From positions 1,798,001 through 1,862,000 of the forward strand of contig CAWJVZ010000004.1 in the NCBI GenBank assembly GCA_963846475.1: DNA of 64,000 nt. The letters are read 5' to 3'. Under the pieces are notes generated by a model, which was not told the DNA's origin, ran no database searches, and saw only the letters and a program-made list of their open reading frames with translations. The position numbers and the translations under genes were made by a program. Numbering within the stretch: the first letter of the stretch is position 1; every line of letters begins with the position of its first letter. Shown piece after piece: positions 28,113 to 37,138 of the stretch. This DNA is from DASWJZ01 sp963846475 (GTDB lineage: Bacteria; Pseudomonadota; Alphaproteobacteria; Rhizobiales; Afifellaceae).

Positions 28113-30347
28113 TCAGGAATTCGCCGCCGATCCGAAAGTCCGAATGCTCCGTGGTACCCTTCCGATTAGAGTGCGGGCCGCCTTCAGCGCCGCAAGGATA
28201 CGCCTCGATTCTCCGTCATTCCACCCGGCTCGCCTCCACCGTCCGCTCCGCAGGCGCAGTCTCCCCTTCCGCCGGGTGGATCCAGATCTGCATTCCGGTC
28301 TGCCGCATTTTGCCGAAGGTCGTGGCGAAGGAGGCGTCGCGACCGATGCCGATGCGCACCAGGCCATCCAGCGGGGCATCTGGGCCGACGCCGATCCGCA
28401 CCGCCCGCCAGACTTGGAGTGGGCGTTCGGTCGAAGGCCGCCATGGCCGCCAGCGACAGCTATTGCTGGGCGGCGCTGAATTCGTTGGCCCAAAGCCTCC
28501 GGCTTCGGATGCCGGTGAGGCATTCGGTACTCGTCGCCACTCCACGAACCGGTGCAGCGGGTATTCTGGTTCTCCCAGCCATAGGGGTCCAAGGGGAGGC
28601 ATACCTGACTCCCGAGCGACGAATCCTTGCAGTGGAGATGCCCCACCGCGTCGCCGACCAATGAGCGGGGAATTGCCCGCTGGACCTCAAAATGTAAGTG
28701 CGGTGGGACGCCGCCGGCATCTCCGGAAAGCCCTATGAGGCATCCTGGCTCGACGTGAACGCCCTGCTCCAAAGGAAGGGTCGTTTGGGTGAACTCCCCT
28801 TTCTTGGCCTTGTAACATCCTGGCCGGGCGCGGAGAGGATAGGGGCCGGGGCGGTTTCTTTCGCAGAGAGTTGGTTCGGCCTGCGACGCAGCCGAGTTCG
28901 GATAGGTAAGGAGATGCAAATAGTAGATCCGGTATGTCGGATCGGCATCTGGCGTCAGTGCCAGCACATGGTTGGCCCTGCCGCTCGCTCCGACTATCTC
29001 TGTCGGATAGTGAATTTCCCCCGCGACGGCGGAGTATATCTCCGTTCCGCACTTGGATCTGTAGTCATAACCGGGGTGTCCGTCATAATTCAGATAATTG
29101 TTTGCCCCACCGGAGCCGACGTAATTCAGACCATTGACCTCAAAAGCGGTGTTGCCGGCCTTGGCATAGCCGGGATGATCTTTGCAGAATTTCCCATTGG
29201 ATCCGTTTATTTTTGTACCCACATCGCCAGACCGGGCCAAGACCTGTTCGTCGCATCTGTAAGGGCCTGCTGACCCGTTCTCAGAGCCTCTCATGCTGTG
29301 ATCGAAGACGCTCGTCACTTCCGCCGTGGAGGCGGTGTCATCGGCCAGCGGAAACGTGAAAGGTCCGGCAAGCAGGCGCGGATAGGTCTTGTTCGAAAGG
29401 ATTCCCCAGACGCCTCGGTCAAATCCCTCAGGCAGGGCGGTCTGAAGCTCGGCGGTAGTCAGGCCCTCTCCCGCCGCGCTTCCGCTCTGACCGGTCGCCT
29501 GCAAATCCCAATATGAAGAGGAGATGCTGCTTCGATCGGATTCCAGCACCAATCCAGCGGCCGCTTTCACGCTCTGTACGCGCCCAGCCGCGTAGGTCTC
29601 CTTGATGGTTCCCCCTGGGCCAGAAAGCCGGACGAGACCGGCGGCGGACGCACCCGTTACCGCCCCGCTCGCGTAAGATTGCTCGATGGTGCCGCCGTGA
29701 TTCCGGGCAACCAAGCCCCCTGCCGAACTTTCCTCGCCGGTTGCATCGACGGATCCCCAAGCAAATGACTGCTGGATAAGGTTGGTGTTGTAGCCAACCA
29801 ATCCACCTCCCGATCCGGTCGCCTTGACCGCTGCAGTGGCGAAGGAACTCGAGATCGTGCCGCTGTTTTCGCCGACGAGGCCACCGACATAGCCCATGCC
29901 AGAAACCGTGCCACTTGCGGAACTGTGCCGGACCTCGCCGGCATTGTGTCCGGCCAATGCCCCCACCGATCCCGTGCCGCTGATCTTCACGTCATTGAGT
30001 GCAACGTTTTCGATCAGCCCTTCACTGCCCACATAGCCGAACAATCCCACATGCTCGCCGTTTGATCTTTCAACCGTCAGCTTGTCGATCACGTGACCCC
30101 GCCCGTCGAACGTTCCTATAAAGGGATCGTCTTTGGTTCCGATCGGCACAAACCCGGGAGCCCCATCCTGTTCGGAAACGGCCGCGTCGATGTTCTTTGC
30201 GAGACAATAGCTCCCCCTGAGATTGTCGCGGATCTGCTCCAGCTCCTCTATTTCCAGGCATTGGGCCGACCCGGTGGCGGTGAAGGAGAAGAAGCCGAGT
30301 AGGGCCGCAATCAACCTGGCGAGCCGAGAATAGGGCGAGCGTACCAT
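28113..30347 (-). CDS. Secreted GLUG-repeat protein with M23 (LytM) peptidase domain
   Basis: 744 residues as an open frame; ATG at 30347 with AGGAG upstream. Sec signal (LARLIAALLGFFSFTATGSA). Residues about 45-290 hold GLUG-type repeats (GGLVGENSGTISSSFATA, GALAGHNAGEVRHSSASGTV), a beta-helix found in surface adhesins. Residues about 330-560 are an M23 domain with HPGYDYRS (zinc His/Asp) and PPHLHFEV (HxH), so it may cut peptidoglycan cross-links. The last 130 residues or so are Arg/Ala-rich and read through the transglutaminase remnant. In another frame the sequence continues LTGIRSRRLWANEFSAAQQ to a stop at 28460, so the true end may have been lost to a frameshift near 28535. Confidence 0.75.
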   Translation of the reverse strand: MVRSPYSRLARLIAALLGFFSFTATGSAQCLEIEELEQIRDNLRGSYCLAKNIDAAVSEQDGAPGFVPIGTKDDPFIGTFDGRGHVIDKLTVERSNGEHVGLFGYVGSEGLIENVALNDVKISGTGSVGALAGHNAGEVRHSSASGTVSGMGYVGGLVGENSGTISSSFATAAVKATGSGGGLVGYNTNLIQQSFAWGSVDATGEESSAGGLVARNHGGTIEQSYASGAVTGASAAGLVRLSGPGGTIKETYAAGRVQSVKAAAGLVLESDRSSISSSYWDLQATGQSGSAAGEGLTTAELQTALPEGFDRGVWGILSNKTYPRLLAGPFTFPLADDTASTAEVTSVFDHSMRGSENGSAGPYRCDEQVLARSGDVGTKINGSNGKFCKDHPGYAKAGNTAFEVNGLNYVGSGGANNYLNYDGHPGYDYRSKCGTEIYSAVAGEIHYPTEIVGASGRANHVLALTPDADPTYRIYYLHLLTYPNSAASQAEPTLCERNRPGPYPLRARPGCYKAKKGEFTQTTLPLEQGVHVEPGCLIGLSGDAGGVPPHLHFEVQRAIPRSLVGDAVGHLHCKDSSLGSQVCLPLDPYGWENQNTRCTGSWSGDEYRMPHRHPKPEALGQRIQRRPAIAVAGGHGGLRPNAHSKSGGRCGSASAQMPRWMAWCASASVATPPSPRPSAKCGRPECRSGSTRRKGRLRLRSGRWRRAGWNDGESRRILAALKAARTLIGRVPRSIRTFGSAANS
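28216..28410 (-). pseudogene. Second copy of the transglutaminase gene 3' end
   Basis: Read leftward, the frame ending at 28216 encodes LDGLVRIGIGRDASFATTFG, then RQTGMQIWIHPAEGE and ERTVEASRVE. This nearly repeats the last 50 residues of the transglutaminase at 30476. Nucleotide identity is high from about 28219 to 28370, apart from one 9-base gap. Upstream of that the similarity stops, so it is a 3' remnant without catalytic residues. It overlaps, in another frame, the end of the GLUG/M23 reading frame. Confidence 0.8.
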
Positions 30348-30475
30348 GACAGCTCCTAAGCTGAAGGCTCACCCTAGCTCGCCCGCAATTGCGCTTCAAC
30401 ATGGCGGCAGGATCTGCAAGGGCAACAATCCAGAAGCGCTTCCACTCAGCCGCTGAGTTCGTCAGGCTGGGCGCC

Positions 30476-31309
30476 CTACTCCACCCGGATCGCCTCCACC
30501 GTCCGCTCCGCCGGAAGAATCTCCCCTTCCGCCGGGCGGATCCAGATCTGCATGCCGGTCTGCCGCACCTGTCCGAAGATCGTGGCGAAGGAGGCGTCGG
30601 CGGCGTCGCGACCGATGCCGATGCGCACCAGGCCGTCGAGCGCGGCCTGGCGGGTCGGGTCGAACAGCCACCAGTGGCCGCCCAGATACGCTTCGAAGAC
30701 GGCGTGGAAATCGCCCGGCTCCAGGCCGAGCGCATAGCAGCTGACGAAGCGCGCGGGGATGCCGAGGGCGCGGCAGAACGCGATGCCGAGATGGGCAAAA
30801 TCGCGGCACACGCCGGCGCGGCCGACCAGCGTGTCGACGGCCGAGCTCTCCGCGTCGCTGGCGCCGCGCCGATAGTCGATGTTCTGGCAGATCCAGTTGC
30901 AGATGGCGGCGACGCGCCGGTGCCCCGGCTGAAGCGCGCCGAATTCGCGGGCGGCAAAGGCCGCGAGCCGGTCGGACGGGCTGAAGCGGCTCGGCAGGAG
31001 GTAGGGCATGATCTGAAGCGGCAACTCGGCGACCGGCAGCTCGGCGATTTCGGCGGGGTCGGCGCGGACGACGCGGAGGTTGACCGAGGCTTCGTAGCGG
31101 ACGGAGAGGGGCCCCGCCGGCGCGACGAAGCTCATGATGCGGTTCTGCGTCTCCGGCCGCGTATAGGTCCGGCGTTCCACCTGCGGAGCGATGCTCAGCG
31201 AGTCCCGCAGATCGGCATGGCCGGCGATTTCCGCGACCTCGACGCTGATGACGAAAAGCGTCGGCTCCGCCACGTCGTAGGCGAGATCGCAGCCGAGCAG
31301 GAATTTCAT
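30476..31309 (-). CDS. Transglutaminase-like cysteine peptidase family protein
   Basis: 277 residues, no signal peptide. N-terminal beta domain (about 1-110) and a transglutaminase core. The catalytic triad is visible: Cys168 in AGVCRDFAHL, His202 in DFHAVFEAYLG and Asp217 in LFDPTRQ. It belongs to the bacterial transglut_N plus core group, which usually acts as an amidase or peptidase rather than a cross-linker; substrate unknown. Codon use fits the host. Its last 160 bases have a second copy at 28216. Confidence 0.9.
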   Translation of the reverse strand: MKFLLGCDLAYDVAEPTLFVISVEVAEIAGHADLRDSLSIAPQVERRTYTRPETQNRIMSFVAPAGPLSVRYEASVNLRVVRADPAEIAELPVAELPLQIMPYLLPSRFSPSDRLAAFAAREFGALQPGHRRVAAICNWICQNIDYRRGASDAESSAVDTLVGRAGVCRDFAHLGIAFCRALGIPARFVSCYALGLEPGDFHAVFEAYLGGHWWLFDPTRQAALDGLVRIGIGRDAADASFATIFGQVRQTGMQIWIRPAEGEILPAERTVEAIRVE

Positions 31310-31514
31310 GAGAGGTCCTCCCCGTGCGCTCCGGGCCGTCTCGCTCGCTCGCCACGGCGCGGCAGGAACGGGCCATGGCGGCGATGGTTGCCGCCGGAGC
31401 TTGCGCTTGACCGCTCGGGAGGGGGTCCCTTACGGAATGAGCGTCGGGGGATGGGAATGGCGGAAACAGCGTCGACGGCAAGCGGAGCGGGGAAGCCAGG
31501 TATCGCGGGCGCGC

Positions 31515-32462
31515 ATGGCTAAGGTGACCATCGTCGGCGCCGGCTTCATCGGCCGGGCCTGGGCGATCTCCTTCGCCCGCGCCGGCCACCGGGTGACCTT
31601 GTGGGATGAGAACCCGGCGGCGCCGGAAGCGGCCGTGGAATTCGCCAGGACCGTGCTGCCGGACTTGGCCGAGAGCGACCTTTTGGCCGGCAAGGATCCT
31701 GGGGCGGTGCTGTCGCTGATCGCCATCGAGCGGGACCTCGGCGCGGCGCTGGCCGGCGCCGACCACGTCCAGGAAAACACGCCCGAAGACCTGGAGCTGA
31801 AGCGGACGGTTTTCGCCGCCCTCGATGCGCTGGCGCCGCGCGGCGCCGTGCTGGCCAGCTCGACCTCGGCGATCCTGCCGTCGAGATTCTCCGAGGGGCT
31901 GGCGGGGCGCGAGCGCTGCCTCGTCGTGCACCCGATCAATCCGCCCTACCTGGTGCCGGCCGCGGAGATCGTGCCGGCACCGTGGACCTCCGGCGAGGTG
32001 GTCGAACGGACCCGCGCCTTCCTGGTCTCGGCCGGCCATGCGCCGATCGTCATGACACGCGAGATCGACGGGTTCGTGATGAACCGGCTGCAGGGCGCGC
32101 TGCTGGAGGAGGCGTTCCGGCTCGTCGCCGACGGCTATGCCAGCGTCGAGGACGTCGACATCGGGCTTCGCGAGGGCCTGGCGCTCCGCTGGTCCTTCAT
32201 GGGCCCGTTCGAGACCATCGACCTCAATGCGCCGGGCGGCGTGCGGGACTACGTGACGCGCTACCAGTCGATCTACGAGCGGCTGTTCCCGCAGATGCAG
32301 CGGCGCGTCGACTGGGCCGGGGAGGTGCTTGAAGCGGTGGAGCGCGACCGCCGCGCGCTGGTGCCGGAACCAAACCTCCGGGATCGGCAGATCTGGCGCG
32401 ACCGGCGGCTCATGGCGCTTGCCGCGCACAAGCGCCGGGCCGCTAGCGACATCGGCGAGTAG
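31515..32462 (+). CDS. 3-hydroxyacyl-CoA dehydrogenase-type oxidoreductase (carnitine dehydrogenase / lambda-crystallin group)
   Basis: 315 residues. Rossmann start KVTIVGAGFIGRAWAISFAR with GxGxxG and an acidic NAD-selecting residue (LWDEN). The catalytic region has VVHPINPPYLVP, in which the His and NPP are typical of the 3-hydroxyacyl-CoA / L-carnitine / L-gulonate dehydrogenase group. The C-terminal helical domain (FVMNRLQGALLEEAFRLV) completes the fold. It oxidises a 3-hydroxy acid or its CoA ester with NAD. The next gene, 12 bases on, is a beta-keto acid cleavage enzyme, so the 3-keto product is probably handed to it. Confidence 0.87.
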   Translation: MAKVTIVGAGFIGRAWAISFARAGHRVTLWDENPAAPEAAVEFARTVLPDLAESDLLAGKDPGAVLSLIAIERDLGAALAGADHVQENTPEDLELKRTVFAALDALAPRGAVLASSTSAILPSRFSEGLAGRERCLVVHPINPPYLVPAAEIVPAPWTSGEVVERTRAFLVSAGHAPIVMTREIDGFVMNRLQGALLEEAFRLVADGYASVEDVDIGLREGLALRWSFMGPFETIDLNAPGGVRDYVTRYQSIYERLFPQMQRRVDWAGEVLEAVERDRRALVPEPNLRDRQIWRDRRLMALAAHKRRAASDIGE

Positions 32463-32474
32463 GCGGGGGGAAGC

Positions 32475-33407
32475 GTGGCGGCGGAAGGCAAGATCATCAT
32501 CACCTGCGCGATCACCGGGGCGATCCATACCCCGACCATGTCGCCGTACCTGCCGATCACCCCCGATCAGATCGCCGCCGAGGCGCTCGCCGCCGCGGAA
32601 GCCGGCGCGGCGATCCTGCATCTCCACGCCCGCGACCCCGAGACGGGCAAGCCCGACCAGACGCCGGAGGCGTTCGGCCGTTTCCTGCCGCGCATCAAGC
32701 AGGCAACCAACGCCGTCATCAACATCACCAGCGGCGGCAGCCCCTACATGCGGGTGGAGGAGCGCGTGCTGCCCGCCGCGACCTTCAAGCCGGAGGTTGC
32801 CTCGCTCAACATGGGCTCGATGAATTTCGGGCTCTACCACCTCCTCGCCAAGCACAAGGATTTCAAGTTCGACTGGGAGCGGAAGCACCTGGAAGCCACG
32901 CGCGACCTCGTCTTCCGCAACACTTTTGCCGACATCGAATACATTTTGCAGACCTGTTCGGAGAACGGCACGCGCTTCGAGTTCGAGTGCTACGACATAG
33001 CCCACCTCTACAATCTCGCGCATTTCGCCGGGCGCGGCCTGGTGAACCCGCCCTTCTTCGTGCAGTCCGTCTTCGGGCTCCTCGGCGGCATCGGCACGCA
33101 TCCGGAGGACGTGGCGCACATGAAGCGCACCGCCGACCGGCTGTTCGGCCAGGATTATCGCTGGTCGGTGCTCGGCGCGGGGGCGAGCCAGCTCCGCATC
33201 GCCGCCCAGGCCGCCGCGATGGGCGGCAACATCCGCGTCGGCCTGGAGGACAGCCTGTGGGCGGGCAAGGGCAGGCTGGCGAAATCCAACGCCGAGCAGG
33301 TGGCGCTGGCGCGCAAAATCATCGAGGGCCTGGGCAAGGAGGTGGCGACCCCGGCCGAGGCGCGCGAGATCCTCAGCCTCAAGGGCGGCGACCAGGTGGC
33401 GTTCTAG
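32475..33407 (+). CDS. Beta-keto acid cleavage enzyme (BKACE, DUF849)
   Basis: 310 residues, TIM barrel. GTG start at 32475 with GGGGGGAAGC upstream. HLHARDPETGKPDQTPEAF carries the zinc-binding His pair; further signatures are NITSGGSPYM, ASLNMGSMNFG and AAMGGNIRVGLEDSLW. BKACE enzymes condense a beta-keto acid with acetyl-CoA to give acetoacetate and a new acyl-CoA. Neighbouring the hydroxyacid dehydrogenase, it could act in carnitine-like or other 3-hydroxy acid breakdown. The substrate side chain cannot be told. Confidence 0.9.
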   Translation: MAAEGKIIITCAITGAIHTPTMSPYLPITPDQIAAEALAAAEAGAAILHLHARDPETGKPDQTPEAFGRFLPRIKQATNAVINITSGGSPYMRVEERVLPAATFKPEVASLNMGSMNFGLYHLLAKHKDFKFDWERKHLEATRDLVFRNTFADIEYILQTCSENGTRFEFECYDIAHLYNLAHFAGRGLVNPPFFVQSVFGLLGGIGTHPEDVAHMKRTADRLFGQDYRWSVLGAGASQLRIAAQAAAMGGNIRVGLEDSLWAGKGRLAKSNAEQVALARKIIEGLGKEVATPAEAREILSLKGGDQVAF

Positions 33408-33414
33408 GCGCATC

Positions 33415-34152
33415 ATGATGAGCAAGGCCGAGATCCCGCTCCTTGGAGGCCGCGTGACGGCCGGCGTGGTACGCCTCGGCGCAACTGTCCGGCGGCCGAT
33501 CTCCAATGACCGGAGCCTGCAACATGCCCTGCTAGCTCATCTGGAGCGCAGCGGTTTTGACGGATCGCCTCGGCTCCTGGGGGTCGATGAGCAGGACCGC
33601 GAGATCCTGAGCTTTCTGCCCGGAGAGGTGCCGCGCGACCTCGGCCATTTCAGCGATGCGCAGCTCGCCGGCGCTGCCGCTCTGTTGCGACGCTTCCACG
33701 ACGCGACGGCCTCATTCGAGCCGGTCGGACGGGCAGGCGCGGAAGCGATGTGCCACAACGACTGGGGCCCACCCAACGCGGTGTTCCGGGATGGCCTGCC
33801 CTATGGGATGATCGACTTCGATACGATCGCGCCCGGTTTGCGCCTGTGGGACCTCGGCTATTCGGCTTTCGCGTGGCTCGACCTCGGCGATCCTGATTAC
33901 ACCGCCGACGAGCAGCAGCGGCGGCTGTCGATCTTCGCGGATGCCTACGATCTGCCGAACTGCTCGGCGTCCCGGATCGCCGCCTATGCAGTGGCCCGGC
34001 AGCGGGCGCTTGCAACTTCGGCCGAAGCACGCGGCAAGGCCGAGATGGCGAGCTGGGCGCGGTCGGCTGCTGCCTGGACCGTGGCGAACCTGGCCGGATT
34101 GTTGCCGGCGGAGTCTCGCGAGCTCGGCGATGCATCATCTTCAAGAGTCTAA
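33415..34152 (+). CDS. Aminoglycoside/choline phosphotransferase-like kinase
   Basis: 245 residues; starts 7 bases after the BKACE stop. The kinase-like core has Brenner motif CHNDWGPPNAVF (Asp116 catalytic, Asn121) and the metal-binding Asp134 in GMIDFDTIAPG. The N-terminal ATP-binding lobe is short: a glycine-rich strand RVTAGVVRLGATVRR and EILSFLPGE. Members phosphorylate small alcohols, amino alcohols or antibiotics. Its place behind a catabolic pair suggests a small metabolite rather than resistance, but this is a guess. Confidence 0.82.
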   Translation: MMSKAEIPLLGGRVTAGVVRLGATVRRPISNDRSLQHALLAHLERSGFDGSPRLLGVDEQDREILSFLPGEVPRDLGHFSDAQLAGAAALLRRFHDATASFEPVGRAGAEAMCHNDWGPPNAVFRDGLPYGMIDFDTIAPGLRLWDLGYSAFAWLDLGDPDYTADEQQRRLSIFADAYDLPNCSASRIAAYAVARQRALATSAEARGKAEMASWARSAAAWTVANLAGLLPAESRELGDASSSRV

Positions 34153-34172
34153 GCAATCAGGGAGCAATCATC

Positions 34173-35300
<1,128 letters not shown>

Positions 35301-35378
35301 GCGGAGCCGTCAGCGGCACGGCAGCCGGCGAAGGATTCCGGACTCGCGCCGGCGCTTCGATGTGGTAAGCGTGGCGGA

Positions 35379-35666
35379 ATGGATGCGGATTTCGAAATTC
35401 AGGGCGTTGCCCTGGCGGCGATCGCCGGCGGCGTGCCGCTGCTCAAGGCATTCCGCACGCACCGCGATCTGGCGATCGAGGAGCTTGCCGCTTCGGCGCG
35501 GGTCCCGCCGGAAGACATCGAACAGGCGGAGGCGGGCGGCGCGCTCTCCTTCGACTATCTGGCGTCCATAGCCGACACGCTCGACATCCCCGTCGAGATG
35601 CTCCTCTGGCACGCGGCCAAGGCGCCGGAGAGCTCCGCCGAGCTGGAAGGCGGCGAGAGCTCCTGA
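35379..35666 (+). CDS. Small HTH (XRE-like) protein
   Basis: 95 residues. The middle part LKAFRTHRDLAIEELAASAR continues into VPPEDIEQAEAG and LDIPVEMLLWH, the helix pattern of a lambda-repressor/Cro-type (HTH_3) domain. The N- and C-tails are acidic. It may bind DNA. It starts 78 bases after frmA and converges with the acetyltransferase gene. Targets are unknown. Confidence 0.75.
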   Translation: MDADFEIQGVALAAIAGGVPLLKAFRTHRDLAIEELAASARVPPEDIEQAEAGGALSFDYLASIADTLDIPVEMLLWHAAKAPESSAELEGGESS

Positions 35667-35670
35667 AGCG

Positions 35671-36294
35671 TCACGGCAAGAATTTCCTGGCGGCGCGCAG
35701 CATTGGATAAACCGGCGGGCACCGTCCGATCCTGATCTCGCCTAGAATTTCGAACCCATGCCGCTCGTAGAGCGGGATGTTTATTGGGTTCGTCGCTTCC
35801 AGGTAGGCGGGCAGATCTGCCCGATCGCACGGCCGCAGGCCATAGGCCAACATGGCGGACCCGTGTCCCTGGCCCTGGCGCCCTGGCTCCACGCCGATGA
35901 GCGGCAGATACCAGTGCGGCTCCGCCGGATGGTAGCTGCCCATCTCTTCGAGCAACGCGAATATGTCCTTTTCCGGCGCGGCGACGCTCTCCTCCAGGAG
36001 GGCGGTCAAGGCCTCCTCGTCAGGCGCGCTGCCGGGCGGCAGCCACAGCGCCGCGCCGGAGTTGCCCTCGCTTAGAAGCGCTGTCCTTCGGGCGAAGGCG
36101 GCTCCTCCGAATGCCTCCGCGAACGCGGGGAAGAACCGGAGATATTGCTGCTGATCGGGGTACATCCAGCGCACCGCCGGATCGGTGGCGAACGCAGAGG
36201 TGAGTATGGCGAACACGCGTGGCGCGTCGCCCGTTTGCGCCGTTCTTACGCTCGGCTCGGCTGCCTCGTTTGGTGACCTGGCCAGCATCGCCAT
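35671..36294 (-). CDS. GNAT-family N-acetyltransferase
   Basis: 207 residues from the ATG at 36294, chosen because GAGGAG lies about 7 bases upstream. The acetyl-CoA motif is GVEPGRQGQGHGSAML near residues 130-145, followed by YLEATNPINIPLYERHGFEI. N-terminal half has the long helices of the subgroup seen beside drug or stress genes. Substrate not known. Its stop lies only 5 bases from that of the HTH gene on the other strand. Confidence 0.88.
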   Translation of the reverse strand: MAMLARSPNEAAEPSVRTAQTGDAPRVFAILTSAFATDPAVRWMYPDQQQYLRFFPAFAEAFGGAAFARRTALLSEGNSGAALWLPPGSAPDEEALTALLEESVAAPEKDIFALLEEMGSYHPAEPHWYLPLIGVEPGRQGQGHGSAMLAYGLRPCDRADLPAYLEATNPINIPLYERHGFEILGEIRIGRCPPVYPMLRAARKFLP

Positions 36295-36508
36295 GGGTGT
36301 TCTCCTCAACCTAGGCCTCGCAAGGCCTTCAAGATGCGCGCCAGCCGGCACAGCAGCTGCCGCGCGAAGCGGGCGAACGGCTGTGTGGGCCGTCCAGACC
36401 TGCTCAAATGCGGCCCGCGTGTTTCGACCGAATGTCTGGGCGTCGGAAATCTGGTTTCAGCCGAATACCGCCTCGGTCCGTCCGGCTGAGCGAAGAGTTC
36501 GGGACGGG

Positions 36509-37138
36509 CTACCGGAAGACGGCTTTCAGGTCGGCAATCTGTTCTGGCGACAGGTGACGGACCTGCAGGCCGCGCGTCAGCAAGACCAGCTTCGCCGTCT
36601 CCTCCAGCTCCTCCATGGCGAAGATTGCGCTCTCCAGCGACGTGCCGGCGACGACCGGGCCGTGGTTGGCGAGAAGGACGGCCGGATGGTCCGGCGCCTT
36701 GGCGCGGATGAGCGGCGCGACATCGGCCGAACCCGGCCGCGTATAGGGCACGACCGGCACGCGGCCGACGCGCATCACCACGTAGGGGGTGATCGGCGGC
36801 ACAGCATCGTCGGGGTCGACGTCGGCGAGGCACGAGAGCGCGGTCGAATAGGTGGAGTGGAGGTGTACGACCGCGGCGGCAGCGGGCCGCGTGTCGTAGA
36901 ACGCGAGATGCAGCGGGAGCTCCTTGGTCGGCTTGTCGCCGGAAAGGTGGGAACCGTCGCGATCGAGCTTTGCGAGCCGGTCGCGATCGAGGAAGCCGAG
37001 GCAGGAATTGGTCGGCGTGGCGATGAAGCCGTCGTCGATCCTGGCAGAAATGTTGCCGGACGAGCCCGCCGTGTAGCCGCGCTCGAACAGCGAACGGCCC
37101 CACTTGACGATCTCGTCGCGGAGGGCGGCTTCGCTCAT
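36509..37138 (-). CDS. otnC: 3-oxo-tetronate 4-phosphate decarboxylase (class II aldolase family)
   Basis: 209 residues from the ATG at 37138, overlapping otnK by four bases. Class II aldolase/adducin fold: GYTAGSSGNISARI binds phosphate; the zinc histidines are in VVHLHSTYS and LLANHGPVV; the acid/base region is KPTKELPLHLAFY. Paired with otnK it matches OtnC, which decarboxylates 3-oxo-tetronate 4-phosphate to dihydroxyacetone phosphate. The otnI isomerase seen in some clusters is not here. Confidence 0.9.
   Translation of the reverse strand: MSEAALRDEIVKWGRSLFERGYTAGSSGNISARIDDGFIATPTNSCLGFLDRDRLAKLDRDGSHLSGDKPTKELPLHLAFYDTRPAAAAVVHLHSTYSTALSCLADVDPDDAVPPITPYVVMRVGRVPVVPYTRPGSADVAPLIRAKAPDHPAVLLANHGPVVAGTSLESAIFAMEELEETAKLVLLTRGLQVRHLSPEQIADLKAVFR

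Noticed and set aside
30462..33506. 1014-residue minus-strand frame across the transglutaminase and the dehydrogenase/BKACE genes
   Set aside because: It spans real genes on both strands and reads as low-information Arg/His/Asp text; a G+C artefact.
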